The notes: generated from the sequence alone by a model not told the origin. A stretch of 64,000 nt of DNA from an uncultured Draconibacterium sp. (GCF_963676735.1 NZ_OY781464.1:3257001-3321000); one strand, 5' to 3'; shown: positions 44,090-52,922, counted from the stretch's first letter. Translations and numbers: made by a program.

Positions 44090-45787
44090 TTAGCCTTCAA
44101 TCTTTCTATTTACGATCTCCAGAATTGCGACCTCTTTTTCTTTTGCTGCCTTTAATAGATTCGCTGCTTTTGCCATAGCTTTTTCAAGAAATTCGGCATC
44201 GTTGAAACCGTTTGCATTAATTTTCACATTCAGATAGGCACCTTCAACAGCTGTTCGTGCACACAAAGCCCCTACTCCCGCATCTGAAGCAGAATTCGGA
44301 TTTCCAACTTCAGCCATGGCTTGCATTACTTCCAACGAATCATACGCCAGCTGCATTACTTTTAATGGCACCTCAATGGCATTTTTTGTAGCCAGCTGAA
44401 TAGCTTGTTTACGTTCGGTTTTTTCCTGCTCACTGGCTTTGGGCAAACCAAATGCAGCCATTATTTTATTGAAAGCCTCAGTATCCTCGTCCACACAGTT
44501 TAACAAAGCGTTGTGGTAGTATTTTCCCTTCTCTGCCCAGTCGGAGAATTCTTCCCAACGCTCGTCCCAGCCACGTTTATGTGCCGACAGATTGGCCACC
44601 ATAGCACCTAGAGCGCCTCCCAAAGCACCAACAAAAGCAGAAATAGAACCTCCACCCGGTGCCGGTGATTCTGAAGCTGTTTCATCTTTAAATTGCGTTA
44701 AAGTCATATCTACCAGCTTTTTCGCTGATTTATCTTCAATCACATATTCAATAATTTTCTTTTTCGGATCGAAAGGCGCCAGTTCGTCAAGTCCCAGCGA
44801 TTTGATGGCAATTTTTATTATCTCCTCATCAGCAATTCCGGTTGAACGTTGCTGTTTGCGCAGAAAGTACTTTCCGGCATCCAACATGGCCTGCAGCGGA
44901 ATTAATCCCACCAGCTCGGAGCCGGTAACCCGAATGCCTCTTTCGGTAGCTTTTTTACAGGTTTCATCAAAAGCTACATGCACAGGCGTAACAGTAATAT
45001 CCGTAAGGTTTATGGAGATTTGTGCCACACCATATTCTTCGATGTACCACCCAATGGCACGCGTTTTTTTCAGGCTACCCGGTATCCGCAGCGGCTCGCC
45101 ATTTTCGTCGTTTACTATTTTACCGGTAATTGGGTCTCCCTCGCGTTTTACCCGCCCTGCCTCACGAATATCAAAAGCAATGGCATTGGCCCGACGGGTT
45201 GATGTGGTGTTAAGATTTATATTGTAAGCCACTAAAAAGTTACGCGCACCAATTGCTGTGGCACCGCTTCCTGCAACCCTTTCATTCCATTCGTCCGGTC
45301 CAAAATCGGGTTTCCAGCGCTTGCCTGCAATGCGCTCTTTTAAAGCTTCGTATTCCCCCGAGCGGCAATTGGCCAGGCTGCGGCGTTCCTCACTAAAAGC
45401 AGCAAACTCGTAGCTAAATACCGGAATTCCCAGCTCTTCGCCAACACGTTTCCCGAGTTTTCGGGCATATTCAATGGCTTCCTCCATACTAACATTGGCC
45501 ACCGGCACCAGCGGGCAAACATCTGTAGCTCCAAAACGCGGGTGCTCGCCGTGATGTTTACGCATATCAATGAGCTCGGCAGCACGCTTAATCCCCCTGA
45601 ATGCCGCTTCCACAACATCATCAGGAGCGCCAACAAAAGTTACTACCGTGCGGTTGGTAGCCTTACCCGGGTCAACATCCAGCAAACTGATACCGGCGAC
45701 ACTTTCAATGGCATTGGTAATTTCTTTTATGATCCCCATATCGCGCCCTTCAGAGAAATTTGGAACGCACTCGATTATTTTTTTCAT
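44090..45787 (-). CDS. ftcD: Glutamate formimidoyltransferase / formimidoyl-THF cyclodeaminase
   Basis: Bifunctional enzyme of histidine breakdown that moves the formimino group to tetrahydrofolate and then deaminates it. 565 residues: formiminotransferase part (1-325; ECVPNFSEGRD, KHHGEHPRFGATDVCPLVP) and cyclodeaminase part (about 360-560; APGGGSISAFVGALGGALGAMVANL in part, helical bundle). Fused as in animals and Bacteroidota. Pairs with hutI 337 bases downstream of its start side on the same strand; hutH and hutU are not in the window. Confidence 0.96.
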   Translation of the reverse strand: MKKIIECVPNFSEGRDMGIIKEITNAIESVAGISLLDVDPGKATNRTVVTFVGAPDDVVEAAFRGIKRAAELIDMRKHHGEHPRFGATDVCPLVPVANVSMEEAIEYARKLGKRVGEELGIPVFSYEFAAFSEERRSLANCRSGEYEALKERIAGKRWKPDFGPDEWNERVAGSGATAIGARNFLVAYNINLNTTSTRRANAIAFDIREAGRVKREGDPITGKIVNDENGEPLRIPGSLKKTRAIGWYIEEYGVAQISINLTDITVTPVHVAFDETCKKATERGIRVTGSELVGLIPLQAMLDAGKYFLRKQQRSTGIADEEIIKIAIKSLGLDELAPFDPKKKIIEYVIEDKSAKKLVDMTLTQFKDETASESPAPGGGSISAFVGALGGALGAMVANLSAHKRGWDERWEEFSDWAEKGKYYHNALLNCVDEDTEAFNKIMAAFGLPKASEQEKTERKQAIQLATKNAIEVPLKVMQLAYDSLEVMQAMAEVGNPNSASDAGVGALCARTAVEGAYLNVKINANGFNDAEFLEKAMAKAANLLKAAKEKEVAILEIVNRKIEG

Positions 45788-46123
45788 TTCTTTTTAGTTT
45801 TTCTAACTACAAAGGTTCTCAAAGTTTACCACAAAGTAACTCGAAGTTTATACAATTACGCTCTTAATTCCGTCTTTCAAACACTGTCCACAGGCACTCT
45901 CCAATAAGCCCGGGCCTAATTCAGTATGCACTTTAAAGGCACAATCCAGTACTTTTCTGAATATCTTTTCCCTTTCCATTTCGTTGTGTTTCTTAGTGAT
46001 TAACCTGGTGTAACTTTGTGGTTAAATACATCTAATTTTCAATCCGAAAATATAAATCAGTTTGGTATTTGCATATGATTTTTTGCAGTGATTAATTACA
46101 GTCTGACGGTGCGAAGCCAGAAC
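45788..46123. other. Region between hutI and ftcD holding a decayed insert
   Basis: 336 bases between the two histidine-pathway genes. The centre is a 43-codon relic of a GxxExxY gene (45848-45979). It is flanked by an inverted pair: TTTACCACAAAGTAAC near 45825-45840 and GTAACTTTGTGGTTAAA near 46010-46025. Nothing else is recognisable apart from the short ftcD leader. Confidence 0.6.
45848..45979 (-). pseudogene. Truncated GxxExxY-family gene
   Basis: I translated this short frame by hand: it begins MEREKIFRKVLDCAFKVHTE and continues LGPGLLESACGQCLKDG before a stop after 43 residues. The LGPGLLES segment is the hallmark GxxE motif of the GxxExxY family (normally about 125 residues, fold and role unknown). 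The C-terminal two-thirds, including the YRAD-type and final segments, are missing, so it is a remnant or a very short derivative. It is flanked by inverted CACAAAG-containing repeats. Confidence 0.7.
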
Positions 46124-47377
46124 CTAAAAGCTTTGTATCTCGCCATTAATAATTACCGTTTCAACCAGATTCGAACCGTAGGCATACGGCAAATATTCAA
46201 TTCCCGGAACTTCGCTGGTAATAAAAAGGTTGGCCACTTTTCCCCGGGCAATGCTTCCGTAGCTTTCGCTAATTCCCATGGCATAGGCTGTGTTTATTGT
46301 GGTGGCGTTAATTACCTCTTCGGGTAACATTTTAAAGTTGATGCAGCCCATTGCCGAAATCAGACTCATATTTCCGCTTGGCGACGAGCCGGGGTTAAAA
46401 TCCGAGGCCAGTGCCACCGGCAATCCTGCCTCAATCATTTCGCGCACGGGCGACAATTTCATATTTAAAAAGAAAGCAGCACCAGGCAGTACAGTGGGCA
46501 TTGTTTCTGAGTTCTTAAGTGCTTCAATTTCCTCCTCGCCCACATATTCCAAATGATCAACCGAAAGGGCGTTGTATTTTACTCCGGCCTGAATACCACC
46601 GGTTAAACCCAGCTCGTTGGCGTGTATTTTTGGCCGGAGGCCGTATTTTAAGCCGGCCATCAGAATACGTTCGGTATCTTCCACCGAGAAAAAGCCCTTA
46701 TCACAAAACACATCAATATAATCAGCCAGCTCGTCGGCTGCCACTTGCGGAATCATCTCGTTGATAACCATATCGACATAGTCCGATGGTTTATTTTTAT
46801 ATTCCAGCGGGATTGCATGCGCACCTAAAAAGGTTGACTTCACACAGATGGGAGCACACTGCCTGATGCGGCGAATTACCCGCAGCATTTTTAGTTCATC
46901 ATTGGTATTTAGGCCGTAACCACTTTTTATTTCAACCGCCCCGGTACCCATTTTTACTATTTCGCCAATTCGTTCCATGGCACTTTCGTACAAGGCATCT
47001 TCCGAAGTATTGTGAAGTAATTTTGCCGAATTCAGGATACCGCCTCCACGGCGGGCAATTTCTTCGTACGAAAGGCCTTTTATCCGGTCAACAAATTCTT
47101 TTTCGCGCGGGGCTGGATAAACCAGGTGTGTATGCGAATCGCAATAACTGGGGTACACAAGCCGGTTTGAGCAGTCGATTTCAATTAACAAGTCATCATC
47201 AAAATATTTGTCTTTTAACTGCTCCATCGGGCCAAAATCCTCAATCAGCTCATCGCGGATAATTACAAAAGCATTTTTTATGGTATCCACCTTTGCCATA
47301 TCTTTTCCGGCCTTAAACAACACCGGATGTTCTTCTACCTGAACCAGTTCTTTTATATTTTCGAGTAAAAGTTTCAT
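46124..47377 (-). CDS. hutI: Imidazolonepropionase
   Basis: Third step of histidine degradation: hydrolysis of imidazolone-5-propionate to N-formimino-glutamate, the substrate of FtcD. 417 residues of the amidohydrolase superfamily. Metal ligands in DSHTHLVYPAPREKEF near residue 80 and KIHANELGL near 255; substrate segment GGGILNSAKLLHNTS; the C-terminal ASDFNPGSSPSGNMSLI with the catalytic Asp. Complete. Same strand as ftcD but separated by the decayed insert. Confidence 0.97.
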   Translation of the reverse strand: MKLLLENIKELVQVEEHPVLFKAGKDMAKVDTIKNAFVIIRDELIEDFGPMEQLKDKYFDDDLLIEIDCSNRLVYPSYCDSHTHLVYPAPREKEFVDRIKGLSYEEIARRGGGILNSAKLLHNTSEDALYESAMERIGEIVKMGTGAVEIKSGYGLNTNDELKMLRVIRRIRQCAPICVKSTFLGAHAIPLEYKNKPSDYVDMVINEMIPQVAADELADYIDVFCDKGFFSVEDTERILMAGLKYGLRPKIHANELGLTGGIQAGVKYNALSVDHLEYVGEEEIEALKNSETMPTVLPGAAFFLNMKLSPVREMIEAGLPVALASDFNPGSSPSGNMSLISAMGCINFKMLPEEVINATTINTAYAMGISESYGSIARGKVANLFITSEVPGIEYLPYAYGSNLVETVIINGEIQSF

Positions 47378-47538
47378 ATCAAATTGATTTTGTAAAAAGG
47401 TACAAATTTACCCGCATAAATCAACAGTTTGCTGCTGAAAATTCAAATGACCGAAGTCAGCAATAAAAGCCGGATTTTGTTTCTTTAAATTTCCATTCCC
47501 CAATTAAAATTGCAATTTTGCGCCTTATTCTGTAAAAA

Positions 47539-48465
47539 ATGAAAAAGACAATAATTGTGAGCCTGGCGGTGGCCTTGGCTGCCTGCTCGGGAAATAAAAC
47601 AAACGAAAAATCGGGTACCCTTAAACAAGCCCCGGAAAAGATTCAGGAACAGAGTGCTGAGCCTGTTTCCCCTACTGTTGAAGAGAGCGAAATGATTGCT
47701 TTTGAAGGAGGTCGTTTTCTGATGGGTTCAGCGAATGGCTTACCACAGGAAAGTCCGGCACACGAAGTGGTGGTAAAAGCATTTAAAATCGACAAGTCGC
47801 CGGTTACCGTTGCGCAGTTTAATGCCTTTATACAAGCCACCGGTTATACTACCGAGGCCGAATGTTTTGGCGACTCGGGCGTATTTAGCATGGAAAAACA
47901 AGGCTGGGAATTATTAAAAGGTGCCTTCTGGAAAAAACCAATGGGCCCCAATGGTCCAGATGCCGTGGCCAACCATCCGGTTACGCACGTAAGCTGGAAC
48001 GATGCCAATGCTTACGCCAAATGGGCCGGCAAACGCCTGCCTACCGAAATGGAATGGGAATATGCCGCCAGAAGTGGTAAAAACTCGGGCGAAAAATTTA
48101 GCTGGGGAAATGAACTTGAAGTGAACGGAAAATATTTTGCCAATACCTGGCAGGGCGAAATGAATGCCCCTGAAACAAAAGACGGGTATTTGTTTACCAG
48201 TCCGGTTGGTGTTTTTGGCGAAAATGAAGCCGGACTTACAGATATGGGCGGCAATGTTTGGCAATGGTGTGCCGATACTTATAAAGCCTACCCGGGAAGT
48301 GCTGCTCCCATTCGCGAAGACCAGAATGTAAAAACCATCCGCAGCGGTTCGTTTTTTTACGACCAGTATGGCGAAGACAGTTTTTCGGTAAGTGGCCGCT
48401 CGGGCAACTCGCACGAAACGTCGCTTTTTAATACCGGGTTCCGCTGTGCTATGGATGCCAACTAA
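47539..48465 (+). CDS. FGE-sulfatase (SUMF1-like) domain lipoprotein without the catalytic cysteines
   Basis: Lipoprotein signal MKKTIIVSLAVALAAC with Cys16, a Glu/Ser-rich linker, then a formylglycine-generating-enzyme fold (about 50-306): MIAFEGGRFLMGS, SPAHEVVVKAFKIDKSPVT, HPVTHVSWNDANAYAKWAGKRL, EMEWEYAARSG, DMGGNVWQWCADTY, and C-terminal GFRC. In true FGE the active-site pair sits in the segment after GGS (pattern GSFLCHDSYC); here the same segment reads GSFFYDQYGE, so both cysteines are absent. It is therefore unlikely to activate sulfatases and more likely serves as a binding or structural protein anchored in the envelope. No sulfatase gene is nearby. Confidence 0.88.
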   Translation: MKKTIIVSLAVALAACSGNKTNEKSGTLKQAPEKIQEQSAEPVSPTVEESEMIAFEGGRFLMGSANGLPQESPAHEVVVKAFKIDKSPVTVAQFNAFIQATGYTTEAECFGDSGVFSMEKQGWELLKGAFWKKPMGPNGPDAVANHPVTHVSWNDANAYAKWAGKRLPTEMEWEYAARSGKNSGEKFSWGNELEVNGKYFANTWQGEMNAPETKDGYLFTSPVGVFGENEAGLTDMGGNVWQWCADTYKAYPGSAAPIREDQNVKTIRSGSFFYDQYGEDSFSVSGRSGNSHETSLFNTGFRCAMDAN

Positions 48466-48478
48466 ACCAAAGTACTTT

Positions 48479-49054
48479 TTAAAACCCCATTAATCCGCGT
48501 ACTTTATCGGCATTGGCTTTTGTGCTTAGTTTTTCAAGCAGCATAAAGGCCACATTCATTGCGGTTGAAGGATTCCAGGAAGTGATGATATTATCTTCGC
48601 TAACGATGGGCTGATGAACAACTTCTACACCATAGCTTTTTAACGCAGCTCTGCGTACTTCACTATTGTAGGTGGTTGCTTTTTTGCCGTTTAATATTCC
48701 ACTCTTGCCCAATGGCAATGCACCTACGCAAATAGATGCGATGGGTTTATTTGCTGCGCGGAAATGCCGAATCAATTCAAGGAAACGTTCATCATAAGCA
48801 TCTTTGTAAAAGCCGTACACCTCAAACCCGCCGGGAATTGCCAGCGCATCAAAATCATCCGTGTTTATATCGCCAGGCAGGTAGTCGACAATAAAGCGCT
48901 GGTTAAACGAGCTTTTTATTTCTTTACGCAACGCACAGGTGTAAAGGCGGGTTAACTGGTTGCCTTCTTCCAGGTTCCAGCCAAAAACATCGATAAAAAC
49001 GCTGGCTTCAAAAACTTCAAATCCTTCGGCGAGCAGCAGTAAAACTTTTTTCAT
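48479..49054 (-). CDS. DJ-1/PfpI-family protein
   Basis: 191-residue single-domain protein of the class I glutamine amidotransferase-like fold. Nucleophile-elbow cysteine at Cys109 in ASICVGALPLG, the acidic partner near Glu16, and IPGGFEVYG near 73. Family members act as chaperone/deglycase, glyoxalase or protease-like enzymes. It converges on the FGE-like gene with 13 bases between stops. No specific role can be read. Confidence 0.9.
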   Translation of the reverse strand: MKKVLLLLAEGFEVFEASVFIDVFGWNLEEGNQLTRLYTCALRKEIKSSFNQRFIVDYLPGDINTDDFDALAIPGGFEVYGFYKDAYDERFLELIRHFRAANKPIASICVGALPLGKSGILNGKKATTYNSEVRRAALKSYGVEVVHQPIVSEDNIITSWNPSTAMNVAFMLLEKLSTKANADKVRGLMGF

Positions 49055-49384
49055 TTTTATGTATTCCTTTAATCAATAACTATTGCCATTTTCCAGATAA
49101 AAAATAGCGTTTAATGCGCATTAAAGTTAAACCATTTTTATGGTTTATACGCAAGGCCGTGAACTGGCAGGCGAGTAATCCCACCAGCACAAGCCTGAGC
49201 AAAAAAAGCCAACATACATGAAAAAATTGCTTTGATTAAACAAAAAATCAGCTATATTTAATCCATTAAAACCAGAATTACTAATGTCCCTATTAGTTCA
49301 AATAAATTGTACAAACAGCTTCGTGTTCAACAGGCACAGAAAGAGTTGCCAATTCAGAAATACAAACACTCTTAAACTTTCAGC
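49055..49384. other. 330-base intergenic region between divergent DJ-1 and PAS kinase genes
   Basis: Apart from the promoter candidate at 49231-49260 the region shows only two small palindromic stretches, AAACCATTTTTATGGTTT near 49129-49146 and GCGTTTAATGCGCATTAAAG near 49108-49127. No gene or RNA was recognised. Confidence 0.4.
49231..49260 (+). promoter_or_regulatory. Putative promoter of the PAS histidine kinase gene
   Basis: TTTG (49231-49234), 18-base spacer, TATATTTA (49253-49260). This matches the Bacteroidota TTTG / TAnnTTTG pattern except for the last base. A leader of about 118 bases would precede the ATG at 49385. Confidence 0.45.
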
Positions 49385-50917
49385 ATGAACCATAACCTGG
49401 ATAGCAATACAAATAATAAGAATACCACCCATAAAAACTTAAAGATATTAAATGATTTAAACCTGCCGGCTATCTTCGAAAATACCAACGATAGTGTATG
49501 GGCGATTAATACAGCCTACGAAATTCTTTATGTAAATCATGTTTTTGCCGCAGCCTTTTATGCCAGTTTTGGCAGTAAACTTCAAACAGGCAGCAACTTG
49601 CTTTATTCGCTCCCCCAGCCTTTGCAGGCAGTATGGAAAAGCCGGTACGACAGGGCATTAAACAATGAATCGTTTTCGTTTATCGACCATGTTGCTGCCG
49701 AAAACGTATCCTTGTATATCGAGGTTTTTATGAACCCGATAGTGATTAACGACGAAGTAGTTGGTGCCCTGTTTTTTGGAAAAGACATTACCCGGCGAAA
49801 GCTGGATGAGCAGCGTATTAAAGAATCGCAATTACTGTTAAAAGCCAGTATCGAAAGTCAAAAAGATACCATTCTGTTTTCCATCAACAAAAACTACGAA
49901 TACCTGTATTATAATTCGGCCCATGCCCGGGTTATGAAAATTGCCTACGACGAGGAAATTAAAGCAGGCATGAATATTTTGGATTGTATTACCAACGATG
50001 CAGACCGCGTGGCAGCCAAAGAAAATTACGACCGGGCTTTGCGTGGCGAAACGCATACCAACATCAGGCAATACGGAGATGAGCACATGGCCTACTACGA
50101 AAGTTTTTTTAATCCGATTATAAACGAGCAGGGCGAAATTATTGGTGCAAGCGGTTTAGCCCGCGATATTAGCGAACGCATTATAGCGGAAAAGGACTTA
50201 CGCAAAAGCGAACAGAATTTAAAAGATTTAAACGCTACCAAAGACAAACTTTTTTCGATAATTGCACACGATTTACGAAGCCCCTTTAACAGCATTATGG
50301 GCTTTTCGGAAATACTGCTCGACAAAATAAATGACCCAACATTTACCGAAGCGGAAAAATACCTGAAATACATTAACACCGCTGCAAACGATACCTTAAC
50401 TTTACTCGACAACCTGCTAAGCTGGGCTAAATCGCAAACCGGTCTGCTACATATCCGGCCCAGAACAACCCGGCTTTCTGCACACATACTCGACGAAATC
50501 AATCAGAAAAAATTGGTGGCAAAAGCTAAAAATATTGCACTCAACAATTCTGCAAGCGAAGAGCTTGAAGTGTTTGCCGATGAAAATATGTTAAGGATTG
50601 TTTTACGCAACCTGATATCGAATGCGATTAAATTTACTCAAAAGGGTGGAGAAATTCGTGTTTTTGCCGGTAAAACAGCCGATGGTGTTGAAATTAGCAT
50701 TGCCGACAATGGCATTGGCATTAACGACGAAACCCTGCAAAAACTTTTTAACCCAACTTTGCAAGCCAGCCAAACAGGTACAGCCAACGAAAAAGGCTCG
50801 GGTTTAGGTCTTTTGCTTTGTAAAGAGCTAATTGAAAAACACGGAGGCAAAATTGCAGTGGAGAGCACAGCAGGAAAAGGAAGTACTTTTACCTTTTTCT
50901 TACCGGATAAAAAATAG
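49385..50917 (+). CDS. Cytoplasmic PAS-domain sensor histidine kinase
   Basis: 510 residues with no membrane segment. Two PAS domains (about 25-140, starting NLPAIFENTNDSVWAIN, and about 155-275, starting SIESQKDTILFSIN), each ending in a PAC-like segment (VVGALFFGKDITRRK, IIGASGLARDISERI). Then HisKA with His295 in IIAHDLRSPFNSIMGFSEIL and an ATPase domain (N box ISNAIKFTQKGGEI, G boxes ADNGIGI and GSGLGLLLCKELIEKHGG). No response regulator gene adjoins it, so it is an orphan kinase. Likely senses an intracellular redox or small-molecule signal; inference only. Confidence 0.94.
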   Translation: MNHNLDSNTNNKNTTHKNLKILNDLNLPAIFENTNDSVWAINTAYEILYVNHVFAAAFYASFGSKLQTGSNLLYSLPQPLQAVWKSRYDRALNNESFSFIDHVAAENVSLYIEVFMNPIVINDEVVGALFFGKDITRRKLDEQRIKESQLLLKASIESQKDTILFSINKNYEYLYYNSAHARVMKIAYDEEIKAGMNILDCITNDADRVAAKENYDRALRGETHTNIRQYGDEHMAYYESFFNPIINEQGEIIGASGLARDISERIIAEKDLRKSEQNLKDLNATKDKLFSIIAHDLRSPFNSIMGFSEILLDKINDPTFTEAEKYLKYINTAANDTLTLLDNLLSWAKSQTGLLHIRPRTTRLSAHILDEINQKKLVAKAKNIALNNSASEELEVFADENMLRIVLRNLISNAIKFTQKGGEIRVFAGKTADGVEISIADNGIGINDETLQKLFNPTLQASQTGTANEKGSGLGLLLCKELIEKHGGKIAVESTAGKGSTFTFFLPDKK

Positions 50918-51019
50918 TACTAGAAAAATTGTGCTTAGGTTTTTTGACAGTCTGACGGTAAATTGGTCGAGTAGTAGCGGATTGCGGGCTTCATACTTAT
51001 CAAACAGCACAAACACAAA

Positions 51020-51057
51020 AGCGGGGTAAGTACTTTTAATTAAGCACTTACCCCGCT
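51020..51057. terminator. Bidirectional hairpin between the PAS kinase and ahpC
   Basis: Perfect 12-bp arms AGCGGGGTAAGT and ACTTACCCCGCT with a 14-base AT-rich loop between convergent genes. T-runs are weak on both sides, so it may be a transcript-end stabiliser rather than a strict intrinsic terminator. Confidence 0.55.
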
Positions 51058-51105
51058 GTTGCTTATACAAAACCTAGCGGTAGTGTTTGAATCCCTTTTC
51101 TTGTG

Positions 51106-51720
51106 TTAACTTAAAATTTCTTCCAAAGTAATGAAATCGCCAACTTTACCTGTCATTTCTTCTACTTTTTCTTGAACTGGCAAGGTCTTTTTCCCAGGTC
51201 TCCAACCAGCAGGACAAACTTCACCAGTTTTGCTAGCATGTTGCCAAGCTTGAATTTGTCTTAAAAATTCATTTACATTTCTACCAACTGAATCTGCTTG
51301 AACTTCTTGTGCAACACATACACCATCTGGGTTGAAAAGGAAGCGACCTCTAAGTGCTACTCCTTCTTCTTCAATTAGTACACCGAAAGCTCGGGCAACT
51401 TCTTTTGTTGTATCAGCACCAATTGTTAATTTAAGTCCTTTTAAAATTGGTTCAGTTTCAACAAATCTTTTGTGCGAGAATTTTGAGTCAACAGATACGG
51501 GCAAAAGCTCTACTCCAAGTTTTTCGAATTCATCGTAGTGCGCATTCATTGCAGCAATTTCTGTTGGGCAAACAAACGTAAAGTCTGCCGGATAAAAGCA
51601 AACAACTGACCATTTGTCTTTATAATCCGCACTTGAAACTGTTTTGTAATGACCTGTTTTAGCATCGTATGCTTCCATTTCAAATTCAGGCATTTCTTGT
51701 CTTACCATTGTTGCGCTCAT
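51106..51720 (-). CDS. ahpC: Peroxiredoxin AhpC
   Basis: Typical 2-Cys peroxiredoxin that reduces hydrogen peroxide and alkyl hydroperoxides. I chose the ATG at 51720 (MSATMVRQEMPEFE) because a strong AGAGGAG sequence stands about ten bases before it, unusual for this genome, giving 204 residues. Peroxidatic Cys51 in FTFVCPTE and resolving Cys169 in EVCPAGW. An in-frame ATG at 51813 would add a 31-residue Lys/Asn-rich leader (MACVNGIKPLKKKV) of no known role. Second gene after dps, probably one operon. No ahpF is present, so its reductant is not evident. Confidence 0.94.
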   Translation of the reverse strand: MSATMVRQEMPEFEMEAYDAKTGHYKTVSSADYKDKWSVVCFYPADFTFVCPTEIAAMNAHYDEFEKLGVELLPVSVDSKFSHKRFVETEPILKGLKLTIGADTTKEVARAFGVLIEEEGVALRGRFLFNPDGVCVAQEVQADSVGRNVNEFLRQIQAWQHASKTGEVCPAGWRPGKKTLPVQEKVEEMTGKVGDFITLEEILS

Positions 51721-51818
51721 ATTTTTTTTCTCCTCTTTATTTTCTGTATTAATATTTAAGTTTTCTGTTTTTACTTTCTTTTTAAGTGGTTTAATACCAT
51801 TTACACATGCCATAATAA

Positions 51819-52283
51819 TTATTTTAATTGTGCATTTAACATCCAAATCATTTTTTCCTGTTCTCCGATATACTCCGACAACATACCTACTGTTCCTTCG
51901 TCTCCATTTTCTGAAGCGAACGAAAGTATTTCACGCTCTGTTGCTAATAGTTTTTGGGTTTCTTCCAGAAGATTCTTTACTGTATCTTCTGCAGAGCTTA
52001 CATTTGTTTGTTCGTTAATTTCTGAAATTTTAAGGTATTCAGAAAATGAATGTAAGGGCTTCCCGCCAAGAATGAGAATGCGTTCAGCTACTTCATCTGC
52101 CATCTCATTAAGATTGTTGTAAACCTCTTCAAATTTTGAATGAAGTACAAAAAATTGTTTACCTTCAATATTCCAGTGGTATCCACGAACATTCATGTAT
52201 GCAATTTGCAAACTACTTAAATAAGCATTTAATTTTCCTACTGCTTCTTCGGAATAATCTTTTTGTAATTCTATTTTATTCAT
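51819..52283 (-). CDS. dps: Dps-family DNA-binding ferritin-like protein
   Basis: 154-residue four-helix protein that stores iron using peroxide and can protect DNA. Ferroxidase-site residues are in RGYHWNIEGKQFFVLHSKFEEVYNNLNE (read around residues 34-60: the first His, then Asp/Glu ligands). No long basic N-terminal tail, as in many Bacteroidota Dps proteins. First gene of the dps-ahpC pair with a -7 promoter box 28 bases before the ATG. Its place beside ahpC and a Crp-type regulator indicates a peroxide-stress role. Confidence 0.94.
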   Translation of the reverse strand: MNKIELQKDYSEEAVGKLNAYLSSLQIAYMNVRGYHWNIEGKQFFVLHSKFEEVYNNLNEMADEVAERILILGGKPLHSFSEYLKISEINEQTNVSSAEDTVKNLLEETQKLLATEREILSFASENGDEGTVGMLSEYIGEQEKMIWMLNAQLK

Positions 52284-52310
52284 AACATATTTCTATTTAA
52301 ACATATGCTA

Positions 52311-52318
52311 CAAATATA
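52311..52318 (-). promoter_or_regulatory. Putative -7 promoter element of dps-ahpC
   Basis: TATATTTG on the minus strand, exact match to TAnnTTTG, 28 bases before the dps ATG. The -33 part was not found at standard spacing, which may mean an activator is needed. Confidence 0.45.
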
Positions 52319-52358
52319 ATTATCGGGAGTCAGGTATTTTTTTACAAATGTTAAAAAG

Positions 52359-52922
52359 CTACTTTCTTGCCCTCAATCTACTCAACGAAACCTGAGATAT
52401 TCCTAAAAAACTAGCTGTATCACCTAAACTTACTCGCTGTTGCAAGTGACCATATTCTGCGAGATAGTTTTGATACCGTTCATTTGCGTTTAAATGAAGC
52501 ATGGTTTTTAAACGGTCAATAGACATTATTGCCATATTCGAAATTACTATCCTAATAAAATGCTCGAAAGAGTGATGTTTGGCACATAGTTTTTCCAAGT
52601 CATCATATTCTAAATATAACAGAGTGGTATCTTCCAGAGCTATCGTTGAATATTCGGCTGGAATGTTTTTTAGGAAACTATCTGAAATTGTCACAAAACG
52701 CTTATCGCAAAAGAAACGCAATATAAATTGATTTCCATTATAGTAATAGTAATGTTTTAACAGACCACTTTCAATCAAATAAAGACGACGAGAAATTTTC
52801 CCTTTTTGATTTACCATTTTCCCTTTCTCAAAAAAACTTTCCTTCAAATAAATCATTAAGTCGGCTTTTGCTTCTGCCGATAATGGGGAAATCAAATCTG
52901 CTTGTTTTATAAAATCATTCAT
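52359..52922 (-). CDS. Crp/Fnr-family regulator
   Basis: 187 residues: cyclic-nucleotide-binding-like beta roll (about 20-120; KMVNQKGKISRRLYLIESGLLKHYYY, LEDTTLLYLEYDDLEKL) and a C-terminal helix-turn-helix (about 150-187; RVSLGDTASFLGISQVSLSRLR). No cysteine cluster for an iron-sulfur centre, so it is not an Fnr oxygen sensor. It stops 75 bases before dps on the same strand and may control that operon. The next features upstream are the cassette-type repeats. Confidence 0.9.
   Translation of the reverse strand: MNDFIKQADLISPLSAEAKADLMIYLKESFFEKGKMVNQKGKISRRLYLIESGLLKHYYYYNGNQFILRFFCDKRFVTISDSFLKNIPAEYSTIALEDTTLLYLEYDDLEKLCAKHHSFEHFIRIVISNMAIMSIDRLKTMLHLNANERYQNYLAEYGHLQQRVSLGDTASFLGISQVSLSRLRARK

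Noticed and set aside
44592..45227. Long open frame on the + strand (211 codons) antisense to ftcD
   Set aside because: It lies entirely inside the well-supported ftcD gene, has no family resemblance and a Ser/Pro-rich, low-complexity composition typical of antisense shadows.
47539..48465. Sulfatase-activating enzyme
   Set aside because: Both cysteines of the active-site pair are replaced (GSFFYDQYGE) and no sulfatase gene is present nearby.
46095..50960. ACAGTCTGACGGT occurring near 46096 and 50949
   Set aside because: A 13-base match in 64 kb is expected many times by chance and the contexts do not correspond.
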